A program made the translations under genes and the position numbers. Below the pieces are notes generated by a model that did not search any database, was not told the origin of the DNA, and saw only the letters and a program-made list of their open reading frames with translations. Positions 53,001-63,484 of a stretch of DNA of 64,000 bases are shown here, piece after piece. Position 1 is the stretch's first letter; every line of letters starts with the position of its first letter. Source of the stretch: Synchiropus splendidus (taxonomy: Eukaryota > Chordata > Actinopteri > Syngnathiformes > Callionymidae); NCBI RefSeq assembly GCF_027744825.2, contig NC_071342.1, positions 13,411,501 to 13,475,500 on the forward strand, in the 5' to 3' direction.

Positions 53001-56000
53001 TATCACCCAACCCTACCATTCACAATACTGGACTGGGATCCAGGCAGGTGAACTTTTCTGCTTGATATATGTGTAGTGTTTCTCACTGTAATTTTATTAG
53101 TCTTTTATTATGATGTTGCTGGAAGACTTGATGAGTATACATGTAGTTCGAGTGAAGAACACATTTCCATAAAGCATTCCTTTCAGCCAGAACGACAAAA
53201 TAACATTGTCATTTTGCATCTATTTTCCAATATCGTGACTCCACTGTCAAGCAAATGAAGTTAGCGCAACTTAGAAGCAGGAAAAACAGCCATAAAAACA
53301 GACCTTTTTATCCAATAAATACGTTGGAGTATCGCCTGACCCCAAATGTAAGTGCTGTGTGGATGCAGCAGACAATACGAAACTCACCTGTGATTCCCAC
53401 TTTATAGAGCTCCCTGAATTTCTGATTGGCAGACTCGCCGGGTACGTAGTCGCCCAAGCCGATGGTGCTGAGGGAAATGAAGCAGAAGTAGAACGACTCC
53501 AAAAAGTTCCAGTTGTCCTCCAGCGCTGAAAAGATGGCCCCGGGGATGAGGAAGAAAAAGGAGACAGCCAGCATGGCGAGGACGGAGGCGTGGACGATGG
53601 CGACTAGGGGTTTGGAAAAACCCCACTGAGTGTGGAAGTATGAGATAGGCCTGTGAGTGCTGTAGACCATGATCCTTTGCACCACGGCAGTCAGGAAGAG
53701 GAGGGTGAATGGTATGCCGATCACCGAGTAGATGATGCAGAACGCTTTGCCGAGGTCTGACAGGGGAGCTGTGTGGCCATAACCTGAGAGAAAGAAACAG
53801 TCATAAATACAGCAAAAAATAAGCTGTTTTAAAATGCTAAATTGTGCTTCAGTTTAGACTCTAGAGCATGTGTTATTTCTTACCGCCCAAAATGCTACTA
53901 TGAAGACTGCTCCGACTTTCAAGCAAGTACATGTAAATGAAAAACCACATTACCTATGACCTCAGACACATTCCACAACTCGCCCAGAACCTAAACTTCA
54001 CAGGAAAACAAAACTGCCATTGTTTTTTCACTTCCTATTTCGTTGAAGTCAACTAAAGCTGTAAAACAGCAACTAACTAATAAATCGAACAATGGTCACA
54101 GTATAATAAAATAATTATAGACAGTCCCAAAATGTTATGTGGAATAATGTGGAATAAAACTCTAAAATTAAGTGGCTTTCTCATTTAACAAAGATTTCAT
54201 TATATTGAAGCATATTAAATAAATTTTCAAAACAATTTGTTGTATTTCATTTTCATCTTCGTAGCTTCACATTTTCCAAGTGCAATGACCTCACATGAAA
54301 GTCTTGGTAGTTCAGTGATATGATCGTATGTTGTGATCAATGCAGTTTTTTTAAAGGAACTGTAGGAACACGGAAGTAATAGAAATGATCTTTAGAATGT
54401 CTCGTAACTTCCGAGCTATCCCATTTCCTGACATGATGTGATGCATTAAAATGCTCTCTCATTGCAATTATGTCTCTGAATCCAGCGCTTTACAAACTAA
54501 AGAACATTTTTGTTGACACCTCAGTTACTAGATTTCCTGCTGAGATATAAGACGCTCGGAAAGATTTTGCAACATTTCCAGTTTTGCATTCAGTTTAGAC
54601 TTTAGAATTATTTGATTATTATTTCAATTATTTCAATAATGATAATATTTTTATGATCCCAGACAACTCAATTTCACACAAGTAATATCACTCTAAAGTC
54701 ACATTTGAGCAGCGAGGGCTGGTAGAGATAAAAAACCAAAAACCCATAAGGCGCAGATGTTATCAAGACTGTTCAGCTACTCACAAAGCTGGAGGAAGCT
54801 CAGAAGAAGACACTATCAACAAATCAGCACATGTTGAAACCTCATAGATAAGTGCAGCTCTCCGGCTGAATATGGAGTAAAGTTCTTCAAGTAGTTAGGC
54901 AGACATATGCAGTATTACAAAAGCAAAGGTGCTGACATTTCACTCCTAGATTTGAGATCTGTAGTTGCAGGAACCTTTTATGTTTGCTCAATTTCTTCTA
55001 AGAGTCTACAACTGAACCTGCTTATTCATTCATTCCACCAAGTGTGTGTTCTTCAAACAAAATTGTTCATTTTAATATCATGTGAAAGATTTAACTGCCA
55101 GACTAAACTTTGCCTGAACTCACATTGAAGTGAGTGCTAGGTAGAATCACATATATGGGTCATGTAACAAGATGTTTATGATTGGACCGGGGTGGCAGGT
55201 TCTGTGTACTCAACTGGGCTTGGGAGAGTTAGATAAGGCTCGGCCATAAAAAGAGGAGGGAGACACTTTCCAGAGGTTACAAGTCCATTTTGGTGCACAC
55301 AATGATAACCAGTGAACTTCAATGGACGGTTTTGGTTAAAGCAAGACGATGAAATTCTACTTCAAAGCAAATTATAATTGAAGCCTAACTAGCGTCCCGT
55401 AAATCCAGGTGAGAACCCTAAATAAATCGTCCTGGGTCACCTCTACAGGTTAAGTACTGAAGCATCAGTCTACTCTCCAGTTTTTTATTGGCCACTTTTT
55501 GTATGATCTGCATGAAAATCTACAAATGCCTGAAGGTACCAGTTGGGCGCACATTGATTTCTTCTTTCGTGGAATAACCGCTACGAGCTAGACTTTATTT
55601 TGTAGAATGTATGTCTGTTTCTGGTTAAGTCAACACAAACATAGTTGAATTTTAAAGCCACACATAGGATTCGTCGCCCTTGAGTCACTTGCAGTAAAAC
55701 AAACTTTGGCTCTTGCAAAGTTCTCATGTTTGCTCTACAAGCTTCAGTCAATGTCCCAAATTTAAGTGATTCTCAATGTGCTAACTATAAACCTGAGCAT
55801 TTTTAGTGGATCATTGTACTGTAAATGTATTGTATGCTTTGCAATTTTAAGAGTTAGTTTAACACAGCGGACAGCAACCTGTGGCTCTCGTGGCGCTCTT
55901 GTTGGCGTGTTTGTTCGACAAACATTTTATGTTTTTGTGTGGTTCTCTATTGAACTTATACATTTGGTGACTTTAGATTCACCTTTAATTGGTGCATGTA

Positions 56001-57120
56001 GTTAACAGGGAAGTAAAGTACAGTCATTGACTGTAATCCCCCCCTTAGTCCTGCCGTTCTTCTTCTTTTTTTCTTAGAAATGTTTTTGCATAAGTCAAAC
56101 ACGGCCCGGAGCGTCTCTCTCTGTTGGTCGGTCAGGAAAACAACTGCAGGGACGATCCTGCCATCAGCATACGCTTGACTCAAGGACGAAGCCATTCAGC
56201 TTAACTTTAATTTACTCTTCTTCAGGAGATGAAGTGACGGCATCTTCTTTCTACTCAGCTTCTTACTCCAATTTACAATTAACAACACACGTGAAGAGAA
56301 ATAGCCTGCATTTATAAAAGAAAATAAGAGCTGCATTGATGATATTTCAAGTCCGATTGTAGAGCAATAAAACAGCATTAAAATCAACTGAGGATGCATA
56401 AATATTCAGCATTATTTGCCCATACTTCAATTAAAAAATGTACTATGATGTCTTTTTTTGAAGCCCAGATTTTTGTGAATCAAGTTTATTAAAACATATT
56501 CACGTTGACTCACACGTTGTATACAATTTCAAATATTTCTAATAAACCAATAAGTGAATGTCACATTCTGTTTTTGTGAAAGATACAATGTTGGATAAGA
56601 TTTCTTGTTTTCACCACACCATAGAGTGTGGGCAGAGAAAACCAGTGGAAACACTAGAGAATACGACCACAGCAAACAAACGAGTGGGCTTCATTTCACC
56701 ATGTCTTACACATAGAAAGCAATACATGAAAACAGCCTCGGTCCTGTCAGCTAGCCTCCACTCACCTGTGGTGGAGAGGACGGTGCTGGCGAAGAACAGG
56801 GACGAGGTGAAGTCCCAGTTCCAGTTGGCGGAGTCGTTATTCAGCACGGACACGCCGTAATTACTGGCGTCAAGCGCCTTCTTGAGGAACCGTTCCAGTC
56901 GCTCCTCGGTGAGACAGTCGTTCTCCTGGAGAAACTGTTTCTTCATGGCCCTCAGCTCCTGGCGCAGAACGTCTTCATAAGGGAGCTCGACGGACGAGAA
57001 CACCACCGCGCCGAACACGAGATAAAGGACGTACCCGAGGACCAGCGACACAAAGAACCACGTCGATTTGTGGTTCTGTATTAAGCGAAAACACGAGCTA
57101 CTGGCCAGAGACTGGAGCAT
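49812..57120 (-). CDS. kcnk1: kcnk1, two-pore-domain potassium channel TWIK-1 (three coding exons)
   Basis: Joining 56766-57120, 53388-53783 and 49812-50068 gives 1008 bases, that is 335 residues plus stop, next to 336 in human. All introns are GT-AG and the phases agree (1 and 1). The order is M1 (about residues 20-42), extracellular cap, pore 1 with TTGYGH (117-122), M2, M3, pore 2 with STIGLGD, M4 (about 251-270) and a cytosolic tail. The family forms dimers that carry background K+ current in plasma membrane and recycling endosomes. Readable family features: cap Cys69 (inter-subunit disulfide in human), a glycosylation sequon at Asn95, pore Thr118 and pH-sensing His122, and Lys274 at the human SUMO position. 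The human di-isoleucine internalisation signal 293-294 reads Ile-Leu here. Teleosts often have two paralogues; which one this is cannot be told. Confidence 0.95.
51771..51935 (+). mobile_element. LINE reverse-transcriptase fragment with an FADD catalytic motif
   Basis: In frame from 51802 the sequence reads MMFADDIVFCCDSKGEV. The Phe-Ala-Asp-Asp quartet at 51808-51819 is the polymerase active-site motif of non-LTR reverse transcriptases, in the common context TMMFADDIV. After a stop the sequence still resembles the next block (gtatgaaatgtatgtgtcaa against KTEYMCVN-type coding). The fragment is truncated on both sides and frame-broken, so it is inactive. It lies antisense to kcnk1. Confidence 0.65.
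51945..52060 (+). repeat. Fish interspersed repeat fragment adjoining the hAT element
   Basis: The phrases gcaggggtttcccaaaccag, tccccaaagacctga and aaagccctgcaccacccagc, then gagttagagaaactaga, match a widespread teleost repeat I recognise in outline. The hAT element at 52069 may have landed at its edge, since the right-hand continuation does not resemble it. Confidence 0.4.
52069..53015. mobile_element. Non-autonomous hAT element (947 bp) with a perfect target duplication
   Basis: The left end tagggatgggcgata and the right end tatcacccaaccctacc are inverted (terminal 15 bases with two mismatches). The 8-bp flank ccattcac occurs exactly on both sides (52061-52068 and 53016-53023), which is diagnostic of hAT insertion. 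The interior holds a CG-rich non-coding core and no transposase. It sits in kcnk1 intron 2 without touching exons. The exact duplication with slightly diverged ends suggests a moderately young insertion. Confidence 0.9.
53388..53783 (-). CDS. kcnk1: kcnk1 coding exon 2 (pore 1 end to pore 2)
   Basis: The acceptor tctctcag ends at 53784. The split Gly codon completes the first filter (GYGHTAPLSD). M2 follows as AFCIIYSVIGIPFTLLFL, then WGFSKPLVAIVHASV into M3, SALEDNWNFLESFYFCF as pore helix 2, and STIGLGDYVPGES as filter 2, ending KVGIT plus one base. 396 bases keep the frame. The Leu in the second filter (GLG in place of GYG or GFG) is the usual TWIK state. Confidence 0.95.
53784..56765 (-). 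other. kcnk1: kcnk1 intron 1
   Basis: A 3.0-kb phase-1 intron between the two halves of the first selectivity-filter codon run. It is AT-rich, with a small hAT-like scrap near 55863-55950. Frames at 55956-56399 on the minus strand are unsupported. Confidence 0.85.
55863..55950 (+). repeat. Probable hAT-like repeat scrap
   Basis: The phrase agcggacagcaacctgtggc followed by tctcgtggcgctctt resembles a common vertebrate hAT repeat opening ('gcggtccgcaacctgtggctct'). No opposite end or duplication is found. Confidence 0.3.
56766..57120 (-). CDS. kcnk1: kcnk1 coding exon 1 (N-terminus, M1, cap, pore helix 1)
   Basis: The ATG at 57120 starts MLQSLASSSCFRL, matching the start of TWIK-1. The frame upstream is open but has no other ATG, so this start is secure. 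M1 is WFFVSLVLGYVLYLVFGAV. The next segment, FSSVELPYED, is a TWIK signature. The cap holds two helices with ENDCLTEE between them (Cys69). ASNYGVSVLNNDSANWNWDF leads to the pore helix and STTG, where a phase-1 donor (G|GTGAG) cuts inside the filter. 355 bases. Confidence 0.95.
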
Positions 57121-57450
57121 TGTGATAACAAATAAACCTATAGATTTGGATAAAGAGAGGCCGATCCAGAGAGGATGGACAGGGCCACCTGACGCCTGAG
57201 AGAGAGGACAACACAATAAGGATGTGGTCTGCGTGAAACCTGCTCCGGCACTTGGTGCGTTCACGTCAGTGGGAAATATTCACCGCGACCAGGAAACGAG
57301 AAATAGAAACTATTATTGGGACAAAAGGCGCGGGTGTGGCGTGGCGCGGGGTAAACAATGAGACTCAGATGTGTGAAACTATTTTAGCGGAAACTGAAAT
57401 TGTATTGAGTTCCTCTATTGGCATCGGAGCGATGAGCGCTCCGTGTTTGT
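57121..57450 (-). promoter_or_regulatory. kcnk1: kcnk1 5' UTR and promoter region
   Basis: GC- and CpG-richer sequence immediately upstream of the kcnk1 ATG, falling off beyond about 57.45 kb. No TATA box was recognised. The transcription start is not fixed. The plus-strand frame across 57252-57614 is a shadow of this composition. Confidence 0.4.
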
Positions 57451-59140
57451 TTAAACACCAACCAACAAACAAAAACAGTGATCCGACTCAATGTGTCCTT
57501 ATGACGCTAATGTTGTTAAAAGTGATGATAGTGGATGCAAAAAAGATGACCATTCCGGTCCGTGACGCTGCAGTGAGAGCGCCATGCGATGTCGCCCTAA
57601 CAAGGGCCGCTTGACCGCTGAGAAGTCTGTTGGATTCTGGATGCCACGTCCCGGAATAGGTTTCATTGATCGGGTCCAGCACTCCAGCACGTTATAAGGG
57701 ACCATCAGGGAGCCTTATGTCTTGTCTTAATGTATTTATTATTGATATTTTATTCATATATTTACAATATTCCATCAACAGTGAGCAGAAAATGAGTCCA
57801 GTTAGGTCCACAGTTATTGCAAACTGTCAGGGGACATGAGTTTTTTTGCGGACAGACCCTTTTGCTGCATGATGTGACTTAGAATATTTAATATTAATAA
57901 TGAATTCATATTTATAATTGCACTCATTAGATTATTCTAATGTTTCCACCAGTGTGTCGCATGTCCCTCAACAGTTTTGCAAAAAAAATGTACTCATTGC
58001 TTGAAAACATATTGGAAATAGTGTTGGAAGGTTGAACAAAAATATGGTAAGGTTTACTTGGTCATACTTACTAAATGCTGGCTTTGGTGCAAGTTAGTTG
58101 GTGGGCTCGAGTTGTCTCACCTAATGCATATGAACTGGTGAGCAATAGACGACATTGACTGACATAATGAAATGCTCAGTCTCTCCTACGTTCTTGTGAA
58201 TAGCAAGTGAAACTATATTTAGCTGTAACAGACAGCAGATTATTATTATTATTGATAACAACAACAATAATATAATAATGACGAGTATTATTATTATTAT
58301 TATCGACAATACTAATAATAATAATAAAGGCAGTCTTATCAAATAATAATGACATGACTAGCACGTATAGTATGACGTGATATCAAAACAATTAGCTCGA
58401 TATATTGTGCACTGCAGGAAGAAACTCACTGGAGGGCGCAGTCCTCCTTTCACTTTCTTCGGCAGGCTGCTCTAATGGGTTCGATGAGTTCAAGGTTCAG
58501 CTTCTTGTCTTGTCACATTGAGAGCTTAGGTTTTGTTTTCAGTTTGACGGTCAGCCTTCACTACTTCATAAACTTGTATGTAAAACATGTATTGTCGCAT
58601 TTAAATAGTGCTAACTTGTTGTAATTTGATGTTAAGAATCAAGATGCAATTCACACACATTTGCGTCCACATCACTCAAACTTACAAACATATGTATTTT
58701 GCAGGCTAATTAAAAAAACAAAACAAACACTGTTTCAAAGTTTACAATTTATGTTTTATGGCACAGCTGCGTCATTAATATCATATAATATCACCATTGT
58801 TTGCGGTATATTTTTAACATTTCATTTGAAGAAATTAATACCGCAGTCTTTGAAATGTAGCAAATATATATATTTAAAACTGCGCTATGTATTTTCTGTA
58901 AACGTAATGTATTTGGAATAACATTCGTGCACAAATTATGTCTCATGATTGTTAATAAGTACGAATGTCATTATTGTATTTTGGTCAAAACTTTATGAAA
59001 AAATGTTGCAAAAAAAGTCGATGAAGTCACATATTGTATATATACCATTTAATGCCAATGTTTTTTAAGTTTCGAACAAAAAGAGAAACCGTGTACACAG
59101 ATGACCCATCCGGGTTGCCGTAGTAATGCAATCGCCTGCT
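57451..59140. other. Intergenic region between the divergent kcnk1 and the 59.3-kb gene
   Basis: About 1.7 kb, CpG-moderate until about 57.7 kb and then AT-rich, with the ATT/AAT microsatellite at 58240-58328. No gene is seen. A shared or bidirectional promoter is not implied, since the two starts are about 2 kb apart. Confidence 0.5.
58240..58328. repeat. ATT/AAT microsatellite with inverted arrangement
   Basis: (TTA)n, then CAA and ATA-rich units, then (TTA)n again and (AAT)n. The arms ttattattattattatcg and aataataataataaagg are near-complementary, so the tract can fold back on itself. Confidence 0.75.
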
Positions 59141-59164
59141 GTGGCACTCCTCAATGAGCTTTGG

Positions 59165-59173
59165 AAAGATGGC
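59165..59173 (+). promoter_or_regulatory. YY1-type start-site element (AAGATGGCG)
   Basis: AAGATGGCG lies about 177 bp upstream of the next gene's ATG, in CpG-rich DNA. This motif is typical just downstream of the transcription start in TATA-less, broadly expressed vertebrate genes. It suggests the plus-strand transcript begins near 59.15 kb. Confidence 0.5.
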
Positions 59174-59237
59174 GACAGCGTTTGCACAACCGAGAGTCTA
59201 CTGTGCCGGCGGACCGAAAGTGCTTCTTATGGAATAA
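59169..59237 (+). other. Upstream ORF in the 5' leader of the 59.3-kb gene
   Basis: The ATG within the AAGATGGCG element opens a 22-codon frame (MATAFAQPR at its start, LLME at its end) closed by TAA at 59235-59237, about 105 bp before the main ATG. If the transcript starts upstream of 59169, this small frame could dampen translation of the main protein. Evidence is positional only. Confidence 0.35.
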
Positions 59238-59341
59238 CATCCGCCGTTTTTGCAAAGATTTAATGGTGCAAAGTATGTCTAACGGTGCTTAGACATGTTT
59301 CAGCCCATGCACGGTCGGGATTAAAAAGCCACTGCCTCGTT

Positions 59342-59373
59342 ATGGAGCCTCCGGATCGCAACAAGCCCAGCAG
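59342..59373 (+). CDS. First coding exon of an unidentified gene
   Basis: ATG at 59342 with purine at -3 and G at +4. Ten codons (MEPPDRNKPS) plus two bases end at the donor AG|GTATGA. It joins exactly in frame to the acceptor at 63288 (AG + G gives Arg), which is the main support. It lies in CpG-rich DNA below a YY1-type element, fitting a first exon. Too short to identify alone. Confidence 0.65.
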
Positions 59374-62300
59374 GTATGAAACGGTCTACCATCAGGACCC
59401 AGCGCTTGCCAAATAAAGAGCTGAACGTGACACTGCTGTTTGCTGGATAGGAGAGCTCGCACATCCCGTTGCGCTGCACTTCCTGTCAAATAGTGAGACG
59501 CGCGCAGTTAATGCATTTGCAACACTGGACTTGCAAACTTTTCGGAGCAGCACATTTACATCATTTTGCACGCTCGCTCGGGTTTTGCTCCGCTTGCAAA
59601 GGCGACAGAATGCTGTCTGAATGATAAGGTAGGATCATTGACTATTATTACATGCTAGCTAGCAGCGGCTGCTAACCGTTAGTGTATTGTTCACAAGTTT
59701 ACCAACAATGGTTTGCTGCGGCGAGGACGAGAGTGTAGAAGGTTGCACATTTTCAAGTTATTAACCACTAGCTTATGTTTCTTATCGACTGTACAATTTT
59801 GCTGTTAGTTACGTTTTAAAAGCGCAAACTTGTCTTGCAGTAGTTAGCATGTTGCTTATGTCCAAGAATACACGTCGCTTGTGTTGTGGTTTTATTCAGA
59901 ACTAGGAACTGTTGTGCAAAAGACGAGTTCTTTTCCTTCATGCATTCAGCTGTATACCACATGAGACCGTTTCGCTGTGCTCATCAGCGATGTATACTTT
60001 CTCCTGCGCTGTCGTAGTTGTGCACCGCGTATGTTTGTACAGCGAACTAATGTTATATTTGCGCCCCTTCTCATCAGAATACCACAGTTGTTTCAGGAAT
60101 TTGCTGTTGTGTCTTTCACCGTCCCTGCCTTCGGTTGTTTCTCTGCTGAACCAGCTTATCACTGTGGGTTACCACTAACTTAAAAACAAGTGCAGTTTAT
60201 GCAATAGTTCCGAGAAAGTCAATGACAGTCTTACTGATTTTTGGTGCCTGTTGATGTTTACTTCTTGTTGTCTTGTCTTATTTAATTCTTGAAATAAGAT
60301 TATATGTATATTCATTAATGTGTGATAAACAATTGCATGTTATGCAGCCTAAAGGACAGAATTTAATTCTACAGTCAAGTTTACGGCAGGACTTCTCCCA
60401 CTGATCAATAAGGTGATTTCAGTTCTGATAGGAAAGTCTAATGCGAGTTTGTGCATTGATAGTCTGAGGGAATTGGTTTCAGCACAGAAGGCTTGATCAT
60501 ATCTTGTTCCAATGTCACTGTGAAGACATTGTGGCTCCTAAATGTTCCAGTGATTTCAGGATGTGGTGTACTGTTTGTGTTCACTGTATAGCCGCCTGGA
60601 GCCTGTAGAGTCGCTTGCAGCTTGAGATTGTTAATGACCGAGCTTTGCCAGGAGCACAGCTTGTTGAATGCAGATAGACCGTCCTTAGTTCGTCCTCAGC
60701 TGTCTTTCAATTTCTGCCCACACCTGATTGAGAGCAATGTGTTGTTCTCACATTCTGGTCTCATTTCTGTTTTCTCCTTTTTTTAAAAAATACAAGGGCC
60801 TCTTTGTCTCAGCAGAGCCATGGTGATGGTCTTTAAGTGTCAGCAGGAAATGGGATAAAAATCATCTTGCATTCCCAGTGTAAGGCTCATTGCTGCGTTT
60901 GTTCTTAAAAGATGAAGTCAAGTAAAGACTTACAGTCTCATCTGAAAGGTGGAGCAGATGACTGCACTGTGCTTGTGGTGAAACTGAGCTGAGGTGACAA
61001 AACATGTAATTTAAACAGTTTACTTGTGGTGCAGTCTGCAAACATTGTCGACATTTGGATTATGAGTGGACCAGAGTTTGCCCTGACTGTCGTGCATGAA
61101 GTGGTTTTCCTTCAGAAGTGTTCTGTTACTTTATAAATGCAGTGTTTGCGTTTTGTGGCATGTTTTGCACAAGGACACCCTTCTGTTGTAGATAGTTATG
61201 TATGCTTTACATATTTGCATGAAGGAGAGTCTGGGAGGTCACATTGTTCCAGGAATGGGTGGGGCCAAGTTCTTTGTGTTTGCTGTTTTCTATGGTACAT
61301 TTCTGCCCTGCGTGTTTCAGCAGGGATTGACTGAAACTCACAGATGCATGAGACTGTTCATGACCCTGATGCTTTATCATACTAGTGCCAAATGGTAATA
61401 TGTGCATGACTAAAAAAGAGAAAAGTGTGCTCTTTCAAACCCGGTCAACTTCTCCTCCTCTTTCCTCAGTGTGAATGAAAATCCCCTTTAGTTTGGGCAT
61501 TGTGAGCAAGCGTGCTCAGTAACCAGCTGTGGGCTATTCAGCTGAGGGCCTCATGGGCCACGTGTCACCACTATACAATAGCGTGCCCCTTCTTGGTACA
61601 ATAGTGTGGGTGGCTGGATGTCAAAGGTCAGCCCCCATTCTGACTCTGGCTAACCTTACTATCGCTGCTGCAGTCGCCGTTCAGAAAAGACTCTCGAATT
61701 TGTGCTGTTTATTATGCACTAAGTGTTTCTGCCTGGAGCCTTTCGCATTCCTCTGCCCTTTATTGGAGTCCCAATGAGCCATAAGATGAGCCATTGAGAG
61801 CAGCCAGACGCCATCTGCAGTGATAATTTACTCCTGCAGATCAGTCAGAGACGGCTGGAGACCTTTGTGCAGCTACGGCGCAGTGCAAGGGCCTGTAAGT
61901 TTGTTTTGTTTCAAGAAATCACACCATTTAACTGTGCACTGTAACATGTCTCATAGCAACAAAACATATGCACAACAATGATGGCGTCATTGGTTCCTCT
62001 GCTTGTCATTCCAGAGTGATTAAGTCATCCTGTTCCGCATAGAGAGAAGTGTCTTTTTAAAAATGGGTGTCGTTCCTTCTCACATGCTTGGACTATTTTT
62101 GCCCTTAGACATCAGCTCGTGCTCAAGAATGTTTACAAATGTGAGCACTGTATGATCATAGGTATGATATGTGCTGCTGAGGGTATGTCTGTCTTCAAGC
62201 TGCCTCAGCGAGCTTTTGCAGGAGCCCATTAATATTTGCTTTGCGTGTGAGCCTCCCACGTGAAATACGTGTCTCATTGTTGTGAATGCAAGGGTAGTTA

Positions 62301-63287
62301 CTGTGTGCGTGTGCTGATGCTTTGAAACAATTCATGCTCATCAAGTGTCCTTTTATGCAGCTATTTTTCTGCCTTCTCACCGCAGTTCTTTGATGAGGTC
62401 TTGCAGAGTCTTTTTGATGATGACGTGTTCAGCTCGTGCACAACTCAAAGGATGTGCTGCAGCAGGTGTCTGTCTGCCGTTCCTCAGCTGCTCCCGAGGG
62501 ACTGAGCGCCAGTGTGTTTTGGGGGATAGAGACAGATTGTGCTACATGGCAGATGGGCATTTGCTGTCTGAATTTTTTGCCTCAGCAAGTGATTTTTTTT
62601 TTTGGGCTGAATCCCTCCCTCTTGGTAAAAGTGGTCCAGACACTTTCAATTTCGCAAGGGCATACGGGCACGTGCAGGGCATGCCTCTTTGTCAGATGAT
62701 CGATGGAGCAACACATGGAGACCCCCTGCCCCACATAAAGAATCAAGTTTAATGCCCCCCACCTCTTCTTGCTCTTTGTTTTTGTTGGGAGGGTCAGGCC
62801 AACCAACCTCTCCTTTTAATCCTATTAAAAAACCCTCAGAAAGGCATTAGGTAACAAAGCAGTGACATTGTAATCTGCAAAGGCGTACTTCTTGAACTAT
62901 TTTTCTTCACTTGTCTTTTGTCAAACTAGGAAGTGTAAAGCATTTTAATCTTTGTATGCAGGACTGAAAAAATGTTTTTGTATTGCCAATGTGGGAAGAA
63001 TTGTCAGCCATTTTATTTAAGAGCAGACACTTGGTATTTCTGACTTTCTTACTGATTTGTTATTTTGCTAAATAAACCATTGAGTGTACGAACACCTGGG
63101 TCTGAAAGACTGTGGTCGTACAGACACTGTTGCTGCTGTGGCGTTGCTAATTAACTGGGTTATTTCTGGATATTTTCTGCAGCTGAAGTGTGCTCAGACA
63201 TTCTCAAAGATGTGTTGTTTTTGCTTTGTAACCACCATTGTGGAACGAAAATACAGTCTTTGTCTATTATTTGTCCTCTCTACACAG
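59374..63287 (+). other. Intron 1 of the unidentified plus-strand gene
   Basis: A 3.9-kb intron with donor GTATGA and acceptor ctctctacacag. It begins CpG-rich (to about 59.65 kb) and becomes ordinary unique sequence. No transposon or additional exon was recognised, although non-coding or alternative exons cannot be excluded. Confidence 0.6.
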
Positions 63288-63484
63288 GCGGGAGAACAGG
63301 GTGGAGGATGAATCGCAACCGAATTGCGATTTGGATGAATCCTGGGACTCTCCCAGTGACGATGAAGAAGAGGTTGCGTATGGTGCATCGCCTCCAAATA
63401 CCCCCCGTCAGATGAAGCGCATGTCGAGCAAGCATCAAAAAAACAGCCAAACAAAGGGTTCTGGTCGATCACCAAACAGTAAAG
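63288..63484 (+). CDS. Second coding exon of an unidentified gene (acidic, serine-rich protein)
   Basis: Bounded by the acceptor ctctctacacag (ends 63287) and the donor AAAG|GTAAGC (63484/63485). The frame continues from the first exon as RRENRVEDESQPNCDLDES, WDSPSDDEEEVAYGASPP, NTPRQMKRMSSKHQKN and SQTKGSGRSPNSK, plus one base. The first 76 residues therefore have an acidic block (DSPSDDEEE, a likely CK2 site), an SPPNTPR proline-directed site and a basic Ser/Lys-rich tail. It looks disordered, perhaps nuclear (inference). The gene continues past the right edge. I do not recognise the family; it is not one of the human KCNK1 neighbours I can recall. Confidence 0.75.

Larger units (their letters stand above)
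50069..53387 (-). other. kcnk1: kcnk1 intron 2
   Basis: A 3.3-kb phase-1 intron with donor GTGAG and acceptor CAG. It contains a LINE reverse-transcriptase remnant (51771-51935), a repeat fragment (51945-52060) and a hAT element (52069-53015) one after another, making an insertion cluster of over 1.2 kb. The rest is AT-rich unique sequence. Confidence 0.85.

Noticed and set aside
56611..57264. 217-codon frame as a longer kcnk1 N-terminus and C-terminal extension
   Set aside because: No ATG upstream of 57120 in frame, and the frame beyond the donor at 56765 is intron; the known family start and filter sequence fix the exon.
57120..59342. Bidirectional promoter shared by kcnk1 and the 59.3-kb gene
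   Set aside because: The two CpG-rich start regions are separated by about 1.7 kb of AT-rich DNA, so separate promoters are the simpler reading.
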